Origin: UBA1413 sp964567485
GTDB taxonomy: Bacteria > Bacteroidota > Bacteroidia > Bacteroidales > Prolixibacteraceae
Assembly (NCBI GenBank): GCA_964567485.1
Contig: CAZMMX010000001.1
Coordinates: forward strand, 62,001-126,000
Length of the DNA: 64,000 nt
Direction of reading: 5' to 3'
Shown in pieces: positions 52,995 through 62,411 of this stretch. Both the position numbers and the translations under genes were made by a program. Numbering within the stretch: position 1 is the stretch's first letter; each line of letters opens with the position of its first letter. The notes under the pieces were generated by a model. That model made no database searches and was not told where the DNA came from. It saw only the letters and a program-made list of their open reading frames with translations.

Positions 52995-55073
52995 ATGAAA
53001 ACTTTTCGACAAAAGGTTTCAGCCTACTCTCAGACTATTTTCAGGGCGATTGTCTTTATCGCTGCAGCACTGTTACTTCACCAGATCCTCCCTTCTGAAG
53101 CCCGTTTCAAATTTGAATACCAAAGGGGTTCTCCCTGGAAGCACGATAACCTGGTAGCTCCATTCGACTTCGCCGTATTGAAATCCACGGCAGATTTAGA
53201 AGCCGAAAGAAGGGAAATCACCAAGGATTTCGCCCCTTACTTTGTCAGGGACACCACCGTGGTCAGCCAGAAAAAAGAAGAACTCAGGGCTGACCTGACG
53301 AACGCCATCGGAGAAGAGTACAGCCGTTCTGACATGGTGGTGAGTGAATTCCTGGCAACCCTCGACGAATTGTACACGCCGGGAATCCTTACTTCGGCCC
53401 CCCAATCACTCGAAATCCTCCGGAACAAAACAGAAATCTCCCGCATCACCGGCAACATGGTAGAGAAAGTGCCCGTGAATACCATACTGTCGGAAAAAAC
53501 CGCCTTTAACCTTTTTACCGCTAAAGTGGCGGAAATCAGAAACAAATACCCAGGCGTTGCCCTGAGCATCAGCGACATAGACCCGGGGAAATATATCCGC
53601 AGCAACCTGAAGTTCGACGAAAACTACACCCGCGAAGAGATACACCAGCTGGAAGCCAGCGTCTCGCCGGCCAGGGGAATGATACAGGAGGGAGAACGCA
53701 TAATCCTGGAGGGAGAACTTGTCGACGATGAAAAATTCCAGCTCCTCGAATCGCTGAAACAAAACTACGAAATCCGCAAGGGTGAAGGAATCAACAGCCG
53801 GCTGGTGGCCATAGGAAAAATGCTGCTGATCGTCATATTCCTGACCCTCCTGTTCAGCTACATGTACACTTACAAACGGTTTATCCTCAACGATGCCCGT
53901 AAACTACTGTTCCTTCTCTCATTTATCATCCTCATCGTTTTTCTGGCCCTCACCATTAATTCCTTCGAGGGACTGCACATATACATGTTTCCACTGGCCA
54001 TACTTCCTGTGGTGGTGCGCACTTTTTACGATCCGCGGACGGCCATCTTCACCCTGATTGTCACATCACTGCTAATTGGCTTTTACGCTCCCAACAATTA
54101 CGAATATGTGCTTCTGGAAGTGTCAGCGGGGATGATTGCCGTTTTCAGCCTCAACAAAATGCACCGACGGGTCCATGTCGTGGTGGCTTCCCTGCTGGTC
54201 GCCCTCACTTATGGGGTGGTGTATACCACCGTTACGCTGGTTCAGGAGGGAACCCTGGCTACCTATGATCTGAGGATGTTGCAGTGGTTTGCCTGGAGCA
54301 GCCTGCTGGTTCTGGTCGTCTACCCCCTCATTTTCATCTTTGAAAAAATCTTCGGTTTCATTTCCGACGTAACTCTGATAGAACTCTCCAATACCAACCA
54401 ACCTCTGCTGCGTAAACTTGCCGAGGAGGCTCCCGGCACTTTCCAGCATTCCATGCAAATCGCCAACCTGGCTGAAGAAATCATCCTGAAAATCGGGGGG
54501 AATCCCTTTCTGGTCAGGGCAGGCGCCCTGTACCACGACATCGGGAAAGCTGCCCAGCCAAACTTCTTTATCGAAAACCAGGAGATCGGCATGAATCCCC
54601 ATGACCAGATGAGTTACATAAAAAGTGCCGAGATCATCATCGACCATGTCAGGAACGGGATCAAAACGGCACGGAAATACAAACTCCCCGAGAGCATCGT
54701 AGAATTCATCGCCACCCATCACGGCACCTCCAAGGCCAAGTACTTTTTTCTTAAACAACAACAAGAAAACCCGGGGGAAAATTTTGACGAAAAGAACTTC
54801 GCCTATCCCGGACCCCTCCCCCGCTCGCGTGAAGCCACGGTGGTCATGCTCGTTGACGGCATCGAAGCAGCCTCACGCAGTATGAAAGAGAAAACTTTCG
54901 GCAACCTCAAACAACTGATCGAGGAAATGATCGACCAGAAAATGAAAGACCGCCAACTCGACAATTCCGACCTGACCTTCGCCGATATCGACAAAATCAA
55001 GGAGATCCTGCTCAGCAAACTGGTCAACATCTATCATGTTAGAATCGAATACCCTTCAGAGAAAAAAGCATAA
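52995..55073 (+). CDS. 7TM-HD family phosphohydrolase (PgpH/YqfF-like)
   Basis: PgpH-type proteins degrade the second messenger c-di-AMP. The 692-residue protein has an N-terminal membrane anchor (about 15-33), an extracytoplasmic 7TM-HDED domain (about 40-265), seven membrane helices (about 270-460) and a C-terminal HD domain. In it, FQHSMQIANLAEEI, LYHDIGKAAQP (H513-D514) and FIATHHGTSKAKYF supply the metal ligands, and EATVVMLVDGIEAASRS completes it. c-di-AMP controls potassium transport in other bacteria, so a functional link with the Trk genes in this window is possible but speculative. The gene appears monocistronic. Confidence 0.93.
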   Translation: MKTFRQKVSAYSQTIFRAIVFIAAALLLHQILPSEARFKFEYQRGSPWKHDNLVAPFDFAVLKSTADLEAERREITKDFAPYFVRDTTVVSQKKEELRADLTNAIGEEYSRSDMVVSEFLATLDELYTPGILTSAPQSLEILRNKTEISRITGNMVEKVPVNTILSEKTAFNLFTAKVAEIRNKYPGVALSISDIDPGKYIRSNLKFDENYTREEIHQLEASVSPARGMIQEGERIILEGELVDDEKFQLLESLKQNYEIRKGEGINSRLVAIGKMLLIVIFLTLLFSYMYTYKRFILNDARKLLFLLSFIILIVFLALTINSFEGLHIYMFPLAILPVVVRTFYDPRTAIFTLIVTSLLIGFYAPNNYEYVLLEVSAGMIAVFSLNKMHRRVHVVVASLLVALTYGVVYTTVTLVQEGTLATYDLRMLQWFAWSSLLVLVVYPLIFIFEKIFGFISDVTLIELSNTNQPLLRKLAEEAPGTFQHSMQIANLAEEIILKIGGNPFLVRAGALYHDIGKAAQPNFFIENQEIGMNPHDQMSYIKSAEIIIDHVRNGIKTARKYKLPESIVEFIATHHGTSKAKYFFLKQQQENPGENFDEKNFAYPGPLPRSREATVVMLVDGIEAASRSMKEKTFGNLKQLIEEMIDQKMKDRQLDNSDLTFADIDKIKEILLSKLVNIYHVRIEYPSEKKA

Positions 55074-55093
55074 TACATTTCCTGAAAAACCGT

Positions 55094-55101
55094 TACTTTT
55101 G
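55094..55101 (+). promoter_or_regulatory. Bacteroidota-type -7 promoter box before the S41 protease
   Basis: TACTTTTG followed by CA matches TAnnTTTG exactly. The resulting 5' leader of roughly 150 nt before the ATG at 55256 starts with a GC-rich inverted repeat (GGGA and TCCC arms around 55126-55138). Confidence 0.5.
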
Positions 55102-55255
55102 CACGAAATTTGAAGCACCAGCCGGGAGGGCTTTCCCGCCTGATGAAGAGTTCTTTATTTAGAAGTATCAACGGTAATGTCAGAGAATAGAATATCCTTC
55201 AAAGAGACATCACCGAAAAAGAGAAGGATTAACCCATTAAAAGAAATATTAAAAA

Positions 55256-56725
55256 ATGAAGATTCTGAAATACTGGCTTTTCGCCGTTTTGCTGGCAGGA
55301 GTGATCTTAACGGGGTGCACCGACCCTGAGCCCGAGCCGGAACCCAAGCCGGAACCCGAAGTTCCCGCAATACCGGAAGCTCCCGCTCTGACCCAAAAGG
55401 TCAACAGCTTCATCAAGACCTGCATGAGCGATATTTACCTCTGGTACAACACCCTTCCCGACATCGATCCCAAATACGAGACCGACTCAAAGGCCTTCTT
55501 CAAGAAATTGCTGAACGAGGAGGACAAATGGTCCTACATCACCGATGACATCACCGCTTTTGAGAACAGTCTGGAAGGAGTAGAAAAAGCCTACGGCTAT
55601 TCGCTGGCCTTCGGACGTTTTGTTGACGGCACAGGAGCCCCTACAGGCAACTATTTTGCCATTGTCGAATATGTGTACCCCAACACACCGGCTAAACGTG
55701 CTGACTTCCAGCGTGGTGATCTGATCATCAGGCTCAACAACGGCAACATCACGGCCAGCAACTATATGGACCTTCTTTCGGGGAGCTCCGCCACGGTCAC
55801 CAAAGGGATTCTCACCACCGGAGGGATCGCGGCCGACACCACCCTGACCATGACCGCTGAGGAACTCAATCTCGACCCGGTAGTAATGAAATCGGTGATT
55901 GAAAAGGAGGGCCATAAAATCGGCTACCTCTTCTATACCCAGTACATCGCCGGATACAACAATACCAGTCTGGCCGAGGCCATGCAGTATTTCGAGGACA
56001 ACCAAATCACCGACCTGGTCCTCGACCTGCGTTACAATCCGGGCGGACAAACCACCGCGGCGCAATACCTGTGCAGCTCCATCGCCCCTGCCTCCATCGT
56101 CAGCACCAACAGCCCCCTGGTCACCTACCAGTGGAACGACAAATACCAGCCCGAGATCAACAGCAACCCCAGCTATGCCGGATGGAGAGGGATCAACTTC
56201 TCTTCCTCGGTGCCGGTAAATCTGGGACTTAACAAAATACATATTCTCACAGGAAGCGGCAGTGCCAGCGCCTCGGAGCTCACCATCGCAGGATTGCAGC
56301 CTTACATGAGCGTGGTCATGGTTGGCGACACCACCTACGGGAAGTACACGGGATCCATCACCCTCAAACCAGAGGATTACTATTCAGATCCTTTGTCATA
56401 CAGCGACTTCAAAAACTGGGGAATCCAGCCCATTGTCTTCCGTTTTGCCAATTCCCAGGGATTGACCAACTTCAAGAACGGATTTGCCCCTACCTTCCTC
56501 GTCGAAGATGAGTTGCTGCCCGCCTTTCCCCTGGGTGATCTCTCAGAACCCCTGCTGAAAAAGGCCGTCGAGGACATCACCGGGGTCCCCATCGCCTCCG
56601 TGAAACGGGCAAAACTCCCCTTCAGCTACGAAGTGGTCGACAGGGGATTCTCCCGTTTTGACCCCCTGAAGAGAAATCTTTACCTTGACGGCGAACAAAA
56701 GCTTCCTAAAACCATCACAGAGTAG
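55256..56725 (+). CDS. S41 family C-terminal processing peptidase-like lipoprotein
   Basis: S41 proteases cut exported proteins using a serine-lysine dyad. The 489-residue protein has a lipoprotein signal (lipobox LTGC near residue 21) followed by a Pro-Glu repeat linker (PEPEPEPKPEPEVP). An N-terminal domain with YLWYNTLPDIDP comes next, then a PDZ-like domain (about 130-190, TPAKRADFQRGDLIIRLNNG) and the S41 core with DLRYNPGGQTTAA, the serine-rich nucleophile segment GSGSASASEL (about 333-342) and GDTTYGKYTG, whose lysine lies near 363. This matches the Bacteroidota-specific C-terminal protease subgroup anchored at the envelope. A strong terminator follows. Confidence 0.93.
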   Translation: MKILKYWLFAVLLAGVILTGCTDPEPEPEPKPEPEVPAIPEAPALTQKVNSFIKTCMSDIYLWYNTLPDIDPKYETDSKAFFKKLLNEEDKWSYITDDITAFENSLEGVEKAYGYSLAFGRFVDGTGAPTGNYFAIVEYVYPNTPAKRADFQRGDLIIRLNNGNITASNYMDLLSGSSATVTKGILTTGGIAADTTLTMTAEELNLDPVVMKSVIEKEGHKIGYLFYTQYIAGYNNTSLAEAMQYFEDNQITDLVLDLRYNPGGQTTAAQYLCSSIAPASIVSTNSPLVTYQWNDKYQPEINSNPSYAGWRGINFSSSVPVNLGLNKIHILTGSGSASASELTIAGLQPYMSVVMVGDTTYGKYTGSITLKPEDYYSDPLSYSDFKNWGIQPIVFRFANSQGLTNFKNGFAPTFLVEDELLPAFPLGDLSEPLLKKAVEDITGVPIASVKRAKLPFSYEVVDRGFSRFDPLKRNLYLDGEQKLPKTITE

Positions 56726-56759
56726 CCCTTTCTGGGAAGTTCCACCTCCTCAGGTTTTC

Positions 56760-56800
56760 ATATCCGGCAGAAAATTGGTAATTTTGCCGGATATTTTTTT
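56760..56800 (+). terminator. Intrinsic terminator after the S41 protease
   Basis: ATATCCGGCA (56760-56769) with the following AAAATT pairs with AATTTTGCCGGATAT (56780-56794), giving about 15 bp with a small bulge. Seven T residues follow. The TAATTTTG inside it is part of the stem rather than a likely promoter. Confidence 0.9.
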
Positions 56801-56848
56801 GCCTTCTCCCATTTGGGAGAGAGAAGCAACGAAACCCTGAAAGGACGT

Positions 56849-58225
56849 ATGAATAGAAAAATCATTTACATCGGTCTGGCTGTAATTGCGCTTGTCCTTG
56901 CGGTGATCCTGCTCACAGGAACCCAAAAATCAGAACCTCCTGTTACGGCAGAAGTCCAAAAAGGGACTTTTGAGGTGCTTGTATACACCAGCGGCTCCCT
57001 GGAAGCCGAGAATTCGGAAAAGATTGTGATTCCCGAGGAATTGGGCGGCAGGAACGTGCGCATTTACGAGATCAAGATCACCGATATCGTGGAAGAGGGC
57101 ACCGTGGTGCAGGAGGGGGATTATGTGGCTTCTCTCGACCACAAAGCCGTGGAGGAGGTGCTCGTGCAGGCCCGCGAAGAGTGGGAACAGGCGCTCAACG
57201 ATTTCGAAGATGCCAAAATGGACTCGAACCTCAACCTGAGCAACAACCGCGACCAGATCATCAACGCCCGGGAACAGGTGGAACAGATGAAGATCATCCT
57301 CGACGAGTCGGTGTATGAATCCCCATCGGTCATCAGAAAGGCTGAAATGGATCTGGAGAAGGCCCACAGAACCCTGGAACAGGAATTGTCGGCCTACAAA
57401 CTGAGGGTCCAGCAGGCCGAAGCCCGCGTCAACCGCAGGGTAGTGCTCCTCAACCAGCGTCAGAACAGGGTCAAGGAACTCGAAGATGCCTACCGCGTTC
57501 TGGACATCCACGCCAAAAAACAGGGCATGGTGATATATGCCAAGGACCGCTTCGGCGATAAAATAAAGTCAGGATCTACCGTGAGCCGGTGGATGCCGGT
57601 GATCGCCACCCTCCCCGACCTGTCACGCATGATTTCAGTGACCTGGGTCAACGAAATAGATATTTCGAAAGTCAAGCCCGGACAGAAGGTTACCCTGGGC
57701 ACCGATGCTTTTCCTGAGAAAAAACTCGAGGGTGAAGTCATCACCGTGGCCAACATCGGGCAGCCCCTGCCCAAGAGTGACGCCAAGGTCTTCGAAGTCA
57801 GGATCCGCATCTTCGGAAACGACCCCGACCTGCGGCCGGCCATGACCACCAGCAATATCATCCAAACAGGCATTTTCACCGAGCAACTCTTCATACCCAC
57901 CGACGCTATCTTTGGCAACGACTCCCTCCGTTATGTCTACTTATATGATAAGTCGGTTTTCAGGCAGGTAGTGGATGCCGGTGATGAAAATGAAAACTTT
58001 ACCATCATCCGCAAAGGCCTCAAGGAAAACGAGAGGGTATTGCTCACCCCTCCCGAAGATGAAAAGGATCTTCCCCTGCGGGGCATGGAAATTTACCAGG
58101 AAATCATGGAGCGGGAAGCCGCCCGGAAAAGCACCGCAGAAAGCCAGGCTAAAAGCACGGATAACCACGCCGTAACTTCCGCCGAAGAAACCAGTGAGCC
58201 GCAAATAACGGGAGAAGAAAAATGA
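56849..58225 (+). CDS. Periplasmic adaptor (HlyD/MacA-like membrane fusion protein), first copy
   Basis: The protein links an inner-membrane transporter to a TolC-type outer-membrane channel. From MNRKIIYIGLAVIALVLAVI it has 458 residues with one N-terminal membrane anchor (about 4-23). It then has a lipoyl-like half-domain (VLVYTSGSLEAENS), a coiled-coil hairpin (about 100-205, rich in Gln, Glu and Leu), the second lipoyl half (KKQGMVIYAKDRFGDKIKSG) and a beta-barrel (VNEIDISKVKPGQKV). The C-terminal 40 residues are hydrophilic and rich in Ala, Ser and Glu. The stop codon overlaps the start of the permease by 4 bp. The reading frame opens 12 codons earlier, but MNRK starts a clean anchor. 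Confidence 0.92.
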   Translation: MNRKIIYIGLAVIALVLAVILLTGTQKSEPPVTAEVQKGTFEVLVYTSGSLEAENSEKIVIPEELGGRNVRIYEIKITDIVEEGTVVQEGDYVASLDHKAVEEVLVQAREEWEQALNDFEDAKMDSNLNLSNNRDQIINAREQVEQMKIILDESVYESPSVIRKAEMDLEKAHRTLEQELSAYKLRVQQAEARVNRRVVLLNQRQNRVKELEDAYRVLDIHAKKQGMVIYAKDRFGDKIKSGSTVSRWMPVIATLPDLSRMISVTWVNEIDISKVKPGQKVTLGTDAFPEKKLEGEVITVANIGQPLPKSDAKVFEVRIRIFGNDPDLRPAMTTSNIIQTGIFTEQLFIPTDAIFGNDSLRYVYLYDKSVFRQVVDAGDENENFTIIRKGLKENERVLLTPPEDEKDLPLRGMEIYQEIMEREAARKSTAESQAKSTDNHAVTSAEETSEPQITGEEK

Positions 58226-59562
58226 AAAGACTGATCCAGCGTTATCTGCACGATATCCTTATCGGCATTGAAGCCATCCAGACCAACAAGATAAAATCGC
58301 TGCTCACTGCCCTGGGCATCATTTTCGGGGTAGCCGCGGTCATCAGCATGCTGGCCATTGGCAACGGCGCCGAACACGAAATCCTGGAACAGATCAAAAT
58401 GGTGGGCGTCAACAATATCATCATCAGCCCTTCGGGGACCAGCGTCGAAGGCAATGACAGCAGCACCGGCACCCAGGATGAAGATGCCGCCGCCGGAAAG
58501 AAGAAATTCTCAAGGGGCCTCACCCTCCTCGATGCCGAAGCCATTACTGACGTGGTCCCTACGGTGGCCAGGGTCAGCCCCGTGATTTCCATCAACTACT
58601 CGGCCATTCTGAACGGAAGAAGCAAACCCATTACCCTGGAGGGTACCAACAACCACTATTTCGACCTCTTCAATATCTCATTACAGACAGGAAATGTCTT
58701 CAATGAAAGACAGCAGGAAAAGGGATATCCCGTGTGCATCATCGGCGATAATATCAGAAACCTCTTTTTCGGACAAGACAATCCCATTGGGAAATACATC
58801 AAGGCCGGAGAGGTATGGCTCCAGGTGATCGGGGTGGTGGAACGGCGTGATTTCACCGCCTCAGCCAGCGACGAAATGGGAATCAGCAGTACCGACAACA
58901 AGATCTTCATTCCTGTGAAAACCATGCTGCTCCGTTTCAGAAACCGCGCCCTGGTGAGAGCCGACGAAATCGAACGCCAGGGCAGCCAGTCTTCTGCCGG
59001 AGGAGGCGAAAACCTCAACCAGCTCGACAAAATCATCGTCCAGGTGAAGGAAACAGAACACCTCACCTCCACCTCCCAGATCCTGACACGGCTCATTCTC
59101 CGCAGGCATAACAACCTTTATGACTTTGAGGTGACCATTCCCGAGTTGCTGCTGAAACAACAACAGCGCACCAAAAACATCTTCAACATCGTTCTGGGAG
59201 TCATCGCAGGCATCTCCCTGATTGTTGGCGGTATCGGCATCATGAACATCATGCTATCGAGCGTGATGGAACGGATCAGGGAAATCGGACTGCGCCAGGC
59301 CATCGGTGCTTCCCGGAAAGATATCATCGTGCAGTTCCTGGCAGAGTCCACCCTGATCAGTGTGGTCGGCGGCTTCGCGGGAATCATCCTGGGCGTCGCC
59401 CTGTCCATGATCATCACCGCAGTTTTTGACATTAAAACCATTGTGTCGCTGTTCTCGATCATCATCGCCTTCGGGGTTAGTGCCCTGGTGGGGATCACCT
59501 TCGGATACCTCCCCGCAAAAAAGGCCTCCGACCAGGATCCTGTGGAATCTTTAAGGCAATAG
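58222..59562 (+). CDS. MacB/LolC-type ABC transporter permease (FtsX-like)
   Basis: This is the inner-membrane subunit of a type VII ABC exporter, which exports peptides, lipoproteins or drugs by mechanotransmission. The 446-residue protein has one N-terminal helix (about 28-48), a large periplasmic MacB_PCD-like domain (about 50-305) and three C-terminal helices (about 320-345, 370-400, 405-440) in an FtsX domain with IGIMNIMLSSVMERIREIGLRQAIGAS. There is no ATPase domain, unlike fused MacB, and no ATP-binding gene lies in the operon. It is coupled to the adaptor gene by a 4-bp overlap. Confidence 0.93.
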   Translation: MKRLIQRYLHDILIGIEAIQTNKIKSLLTALGIIFGVAAVISMLAIGNGAEHEILEQIKMVGVNNIIISPSGTSVEGNDSSTGTQDEDAAAGKKKFSRGLTLLDAEAITDVVPTVARVSPVISINYSAILNGRSKPITLEGTNNHYFDLFNISLQTGNVFNERQQEKGYPVCIIGDNIRNLFFGQDNPIGKYIKAGEVWLQVIGVVERRDFTASASDEMGISSTDNKIFIPVKTMLLRFRNRALVRADEIERQGSQSSAGGGENLNQLDKIIVQVKETEHLTSTSQILTRLILRRHNNLYDFEVTIPELLLKQQQRTKNIFNIVLGVIAGISLIVGGIGIMNIMLSSVMERIREIGLRQAIGASRKDIIVQFLAESTLISVVGGFAGIILGVALSMIITAVFDIKTIVSLFSIIIAFGVSALVGITFGYLPAKKASDQDPVESLRQ

Positions 59563-59615
59563 CATTTCGTATACAGGCACTTGATGAACCATTTCAACGT
59601 AAAATAATAAAACAC

Positions 59616-61100
59616 ATGCAATTTTCCAAAATAGTATTCCTGATCCCGGTGCTGGCAGTTCTCCATGTGCAGGCGCAGCAGGAAACCCGGGAACTTACCC
59701 TCGATGAGGTCATCAATCTTGCCTCACAGCAGTCCCTTGACGCCTTCAGGAATAAGAACATGTTCCTGTATAACTACTGGGAATTCCGCAATTTCAAAGC
59801 CGACAGGCTTCCCTCGCTCACCTTTGAGGCCACCCCTTTCGACTTTAACCGCTCTATGCAAAAGGTCTACAATTTCGACGAGAACCGCGATGAATACAAG
59901 CCCCGGGAGTTCTTCAACTCTGACATGGCGCTCTCCCTGAGCCAGAATGTAGGGTTGACAGGAGGCCGCATTTTTGCCCAATCGGAACTGAACCTGACAC
60001 GTAACTGGGGCGGCGAAGACCTCACCTCTTTCAACTCCACACCGGTGAGTATCGGATACAGCCAGTCTTTGAACGGCTATAACGCACTCAAATGGATGGC
60101 CAAAATAGAGCCAATCAAATATGAGAAAGCCAAAAAGGAATTCATCCAGTCAAAGGAGGAACTGGCGGTAAAGGCCACCCGTCGTTTTTTCGACCTGGTA
60201 GATGCCCAGATAGAGGTCTCCATTGCCACCACCAATCTGGCCAACGCCGACACCCTGTACCGGATAGGCCAGGGTAGGTTTCAGGCGGGAACGGTGACCC
60301 AGGATGAACTCCTTAACCTGGAACTGGGATTCATGAACGCCAAGCTGGCCCTCAACAGGTCAAACCTGGGCCTCGAAAGAGCCCGTGCCGACCTCAACTC
60401 CTTCCTGGGGTTCGAAAAAAATACCCGCATCGAATGCATCGTGCCGGCATTACTTTCAGAACTCAATATCAATGCCTCAGAAGCCCTGGCCCTCGCCATT
60501 GAAAACAATCCCGACATCATTGACCATACCCAGCGGCTCCTGGAAGAAGACCGGAAAGTAAAACAGGCAGAAGCCCAGAACGGCATCAACGCTGAACTTT
60601 ATGCCCTCTACGGCCTTAACCAGAACGCCGAAAAATTCGCCGAGGTTTATCTCGACCCCCTCGAGAGACAACGGCTGCGCGTGGGACTCACCATTCCGGT
60701 CCTGGACTGGGGAAGAAGAAAGGGACAGCTCTCCATGGCCAAATCGAACCGTGAGGTGGTCCGCATCAGCATCAACCAGGAAAGGATCGACTTCGAACAG
60801 AATGTCATCATGAATGTCATGGAATTCAACCTCCAGGGGGAGCAGGTGCGCAACACCGCAAAAGCCGATACCATCGCCCGCATGGGTTTTGAGGTGACCA
60901 AACAGCGGTTTCTGATCGGGAAACTCGACGTCACCAAACTCAACCTGGCCCGCAATGACCAGGAACAGGCACGCCGGGCATACATCAACGCCCTGCGTAC
61001 CTACTGGTCCTACTATTATACCCTCCGCCAGCTTACCCTTTTCGACTTCGAAAAAAGAATCACCCTGGCCGAGGATTTTGAAAACCTGCTGAACAATTAA
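59616..61100 (+). CDS. TolC family outer-membrane efflux protein
   Basis: The trimeric outer-membrane channel completes a tripartite exporter. The 494-residue protein has a signal peptide (MQFSKIVFLIPVLAVLHVQA), then LTLDEVINLASQQSL, and two internal repeats of long helices with heptad character. The second repeat includes ALAIENNPDIIDHTQRLLEE, and YVEAA-type helix ends recur. It lies 53 bp after the permease and 3 bp before the second adaptor gene, in one operon. Length and layout are normal for the family. Confidence 0.92.
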   Translation: MQFSKIVFLIPVLAVLHVQAQQETRELTLDEVINLASQQSLDAFRNKNMFLYNYWEFRNFKADRLPSLTFEATPFDFNRSMQKVYNFDENRDEYKPREFFNSDMALSLSQNVGLTGGRIFAQSELNLTRNWGGEDLTSFNSTPVSIGYSQSLNGYNALKWMAKIEPIKYEKAKKEFIQSKEELAVKATRRFFDLVDAQIEVSIATTNLANADTLYRIGQGRFQAGTVTQDELLNLELGFMNAKLALNRSNLGLERARADLNSFLGFEKNTRIECIVPALLSELNINASEALALAIENNPDIIDHTQRLLEEDRKVKQAEAQNGINAELYALYGLNQNAEKFAEVYLDPLERQRLRVGLTIPVLDWGRRKGQLSMAKSNREVVRISINQERIDFEQNVIMNVMEFNLQGEQVRNTAKADTIARMGFEVTKQRFLIGKLDVTKLNLARNDQEQARRAYINALRTYWSYYYTLRQLTLFDFEKRITLAEDFENLLNN

Positions 61101-61103
61101 TAC

Positions 61104-62390
61104 ATGAAGCGCTATCTGGTAAAATACCGGTGGTTAATCGGGGCCTCCGCCCTGTTGATAGCCGTAGCCGTGGGAGGGTACATCCGCCGTTCCGAAATTA
61201 TGCAGTCCGTCTACGTGGTCAAAAGGGGCACCTTCGATAAAATCATCGAAACCAAAGGGGAGATTCATGGCAAAAATGCCATCAACATCACCCTTGATGA
61301 CATATTCAAGGATAACGACCTGCAGGTATGGGAATACAGCATTAAGGATATGGTTCCCGAAGGAACCATCGTAAAAAAAGGAGAATGGGTAGCCACCCTC
61401 GACCAGTTAAACCTCAACCAGAGGCTGCAGATCAACCGGGAACAGATGGAGATGCGCCAGGCACAACTCAACGATGCCCAAATAGACTCTGCTCTTACCC
61501 TATCAGAGATCCGACAACGTATTGCCCAGCTCGAATTCGACCTCCAATACCGGCAACTCGACCTGGAACAATCAAAATTTGAATCCCCTGCCTACCAGCG
61601 AAAAATGCAGACGGCCTTTAACCAGACCATGCGCCAGATAGAACGGCAAAAAAGGGATTATGAATTGCGCAAAATGGATCTGGAAGCCCGCACCGGGAGA
61701 AATGAAGAGAGATATAACTTTCACAGAGACGTCGATGTCAAACTCCAGCAGGCCCTGACAGCCACCACCATCAACGCACCGGAAGAGGGGATGGTCATCT
61801 ATGCCCGTGTTCGCGGCAACCGGAAAATCCGCATCGGCGATGAAGTAGGCCCCTGGAGACCCATCATCGCCACTCTCCCCGACCTGTCGGTCCTCATTTC
61901 AGAAACCTACATCGCTGAAATTGACATCGCTAAGGTAAAACCCGGCGACAGCGCCCGGGTCACCGTTGACGCCCTCCCCGGCATGACCTACCACGGCAGG
62001 GTCACCACCATCGCCAACATCGGACAGGAACTCCAGGGTGCCGATACCCGCGTCTTCGCCGTCACCATAGAACTCAACCACCACGATCAAAAACTGCTGC
62101 CCGGGATGACCAGCAATAACCAAATCATCGTGGAACAACTCCCCAATCAGATTATCATTCCCCGGAACTGCCTCTTTTCCGAAGAAGGCCACCCCTTCGT
62201 CTACCTGAAAAAAGAGGGTAAACTCCGGAAACAAAAGGTACAAACCGGCCCCGAAAATGACGACGTTGTGGTGATCACCAGCGGTCTGGAAGAAAAAGAC
62301 AGAATTCTGAACCACCCCCCTGCTCCCGATGAAAAGGTAGAATCGCTCACGGAAGGACCCGGTATCGTCAGCAGAATCGAGACAAAGTGA
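61104..62390 (+). CDS. Periplasmic adaptor (HlyD-like), second copy
   Basis: A second membrane fusion protein, 428 residues, starts MKRYLVKYRWLIGASALLIAVAVGGYI with an anchor at about 10-28. The coiled-coil hairpin (about 95-215) is rich in Gln, Arg and Asp and longer than in the first adaptor. EEGMVIYARVRGNRKIRIGDEV forms the second lipoyl half, and the barrel contains ETYIAEIDIAKVKPGDSA, the same motif as in the first adaptor. The two adaptors may pair as a hetero-oligomer or serve different permeases. It begins 3 bp after the TolC gene and ends the operon; the next gene is convergent (21 bp). Confidence 0.9.
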   Translation: MKRYLVKYRWLIGASALLIAVAVGGYIRRSEIMQSVYVVKRGTFDKIIETKGEIHGKNAINITLDDIFKDNDLQVWEYSIKDMVPEGTIVKKGEWVATLDQLNLNQRLQINREQMEMRQAQLNDAQIDSALTLSEIRQRIAQLEFDLQYRQLDLEQSKFESPAYQRKMQTAFNQTMRQIERQKRDYELRKMDLEARTGRNEERYNFHRDVDVKLQQALTATTINAPEEGMVIYARVRGNRKIRIGDEVGPWRPIIATLPDLSVLISETYIAEIDIAKVKPGDSARVTVDALPGMTYHGRVTTIANIGQELQGADTRVFAVTIELNHHDQKLLPGMTSNNQIIVEQLPNQIIIPRNCLFSEEGHPFVYLKKEGKLRKQKVQTGPENDDVVVITSGLEEKDRILNHPPAPDEKVESLTEGPGIVSRIETK

Positions 62391-62411
62391 AAAAGAAAGC
62401 GTAGAGGAAAA

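Noticed and set aside
55126..55170. CTGATGA motif suggesting a hammerhead ribozyme
   Set aside because: The GAAA core and a third stem around a cleavage site are absent.
56779..56786. TAATTTTG as a promoter for the adaptor operon
   Set aside because: It forms the 3' arm of the terminator after the S41 protease, which explains it better.
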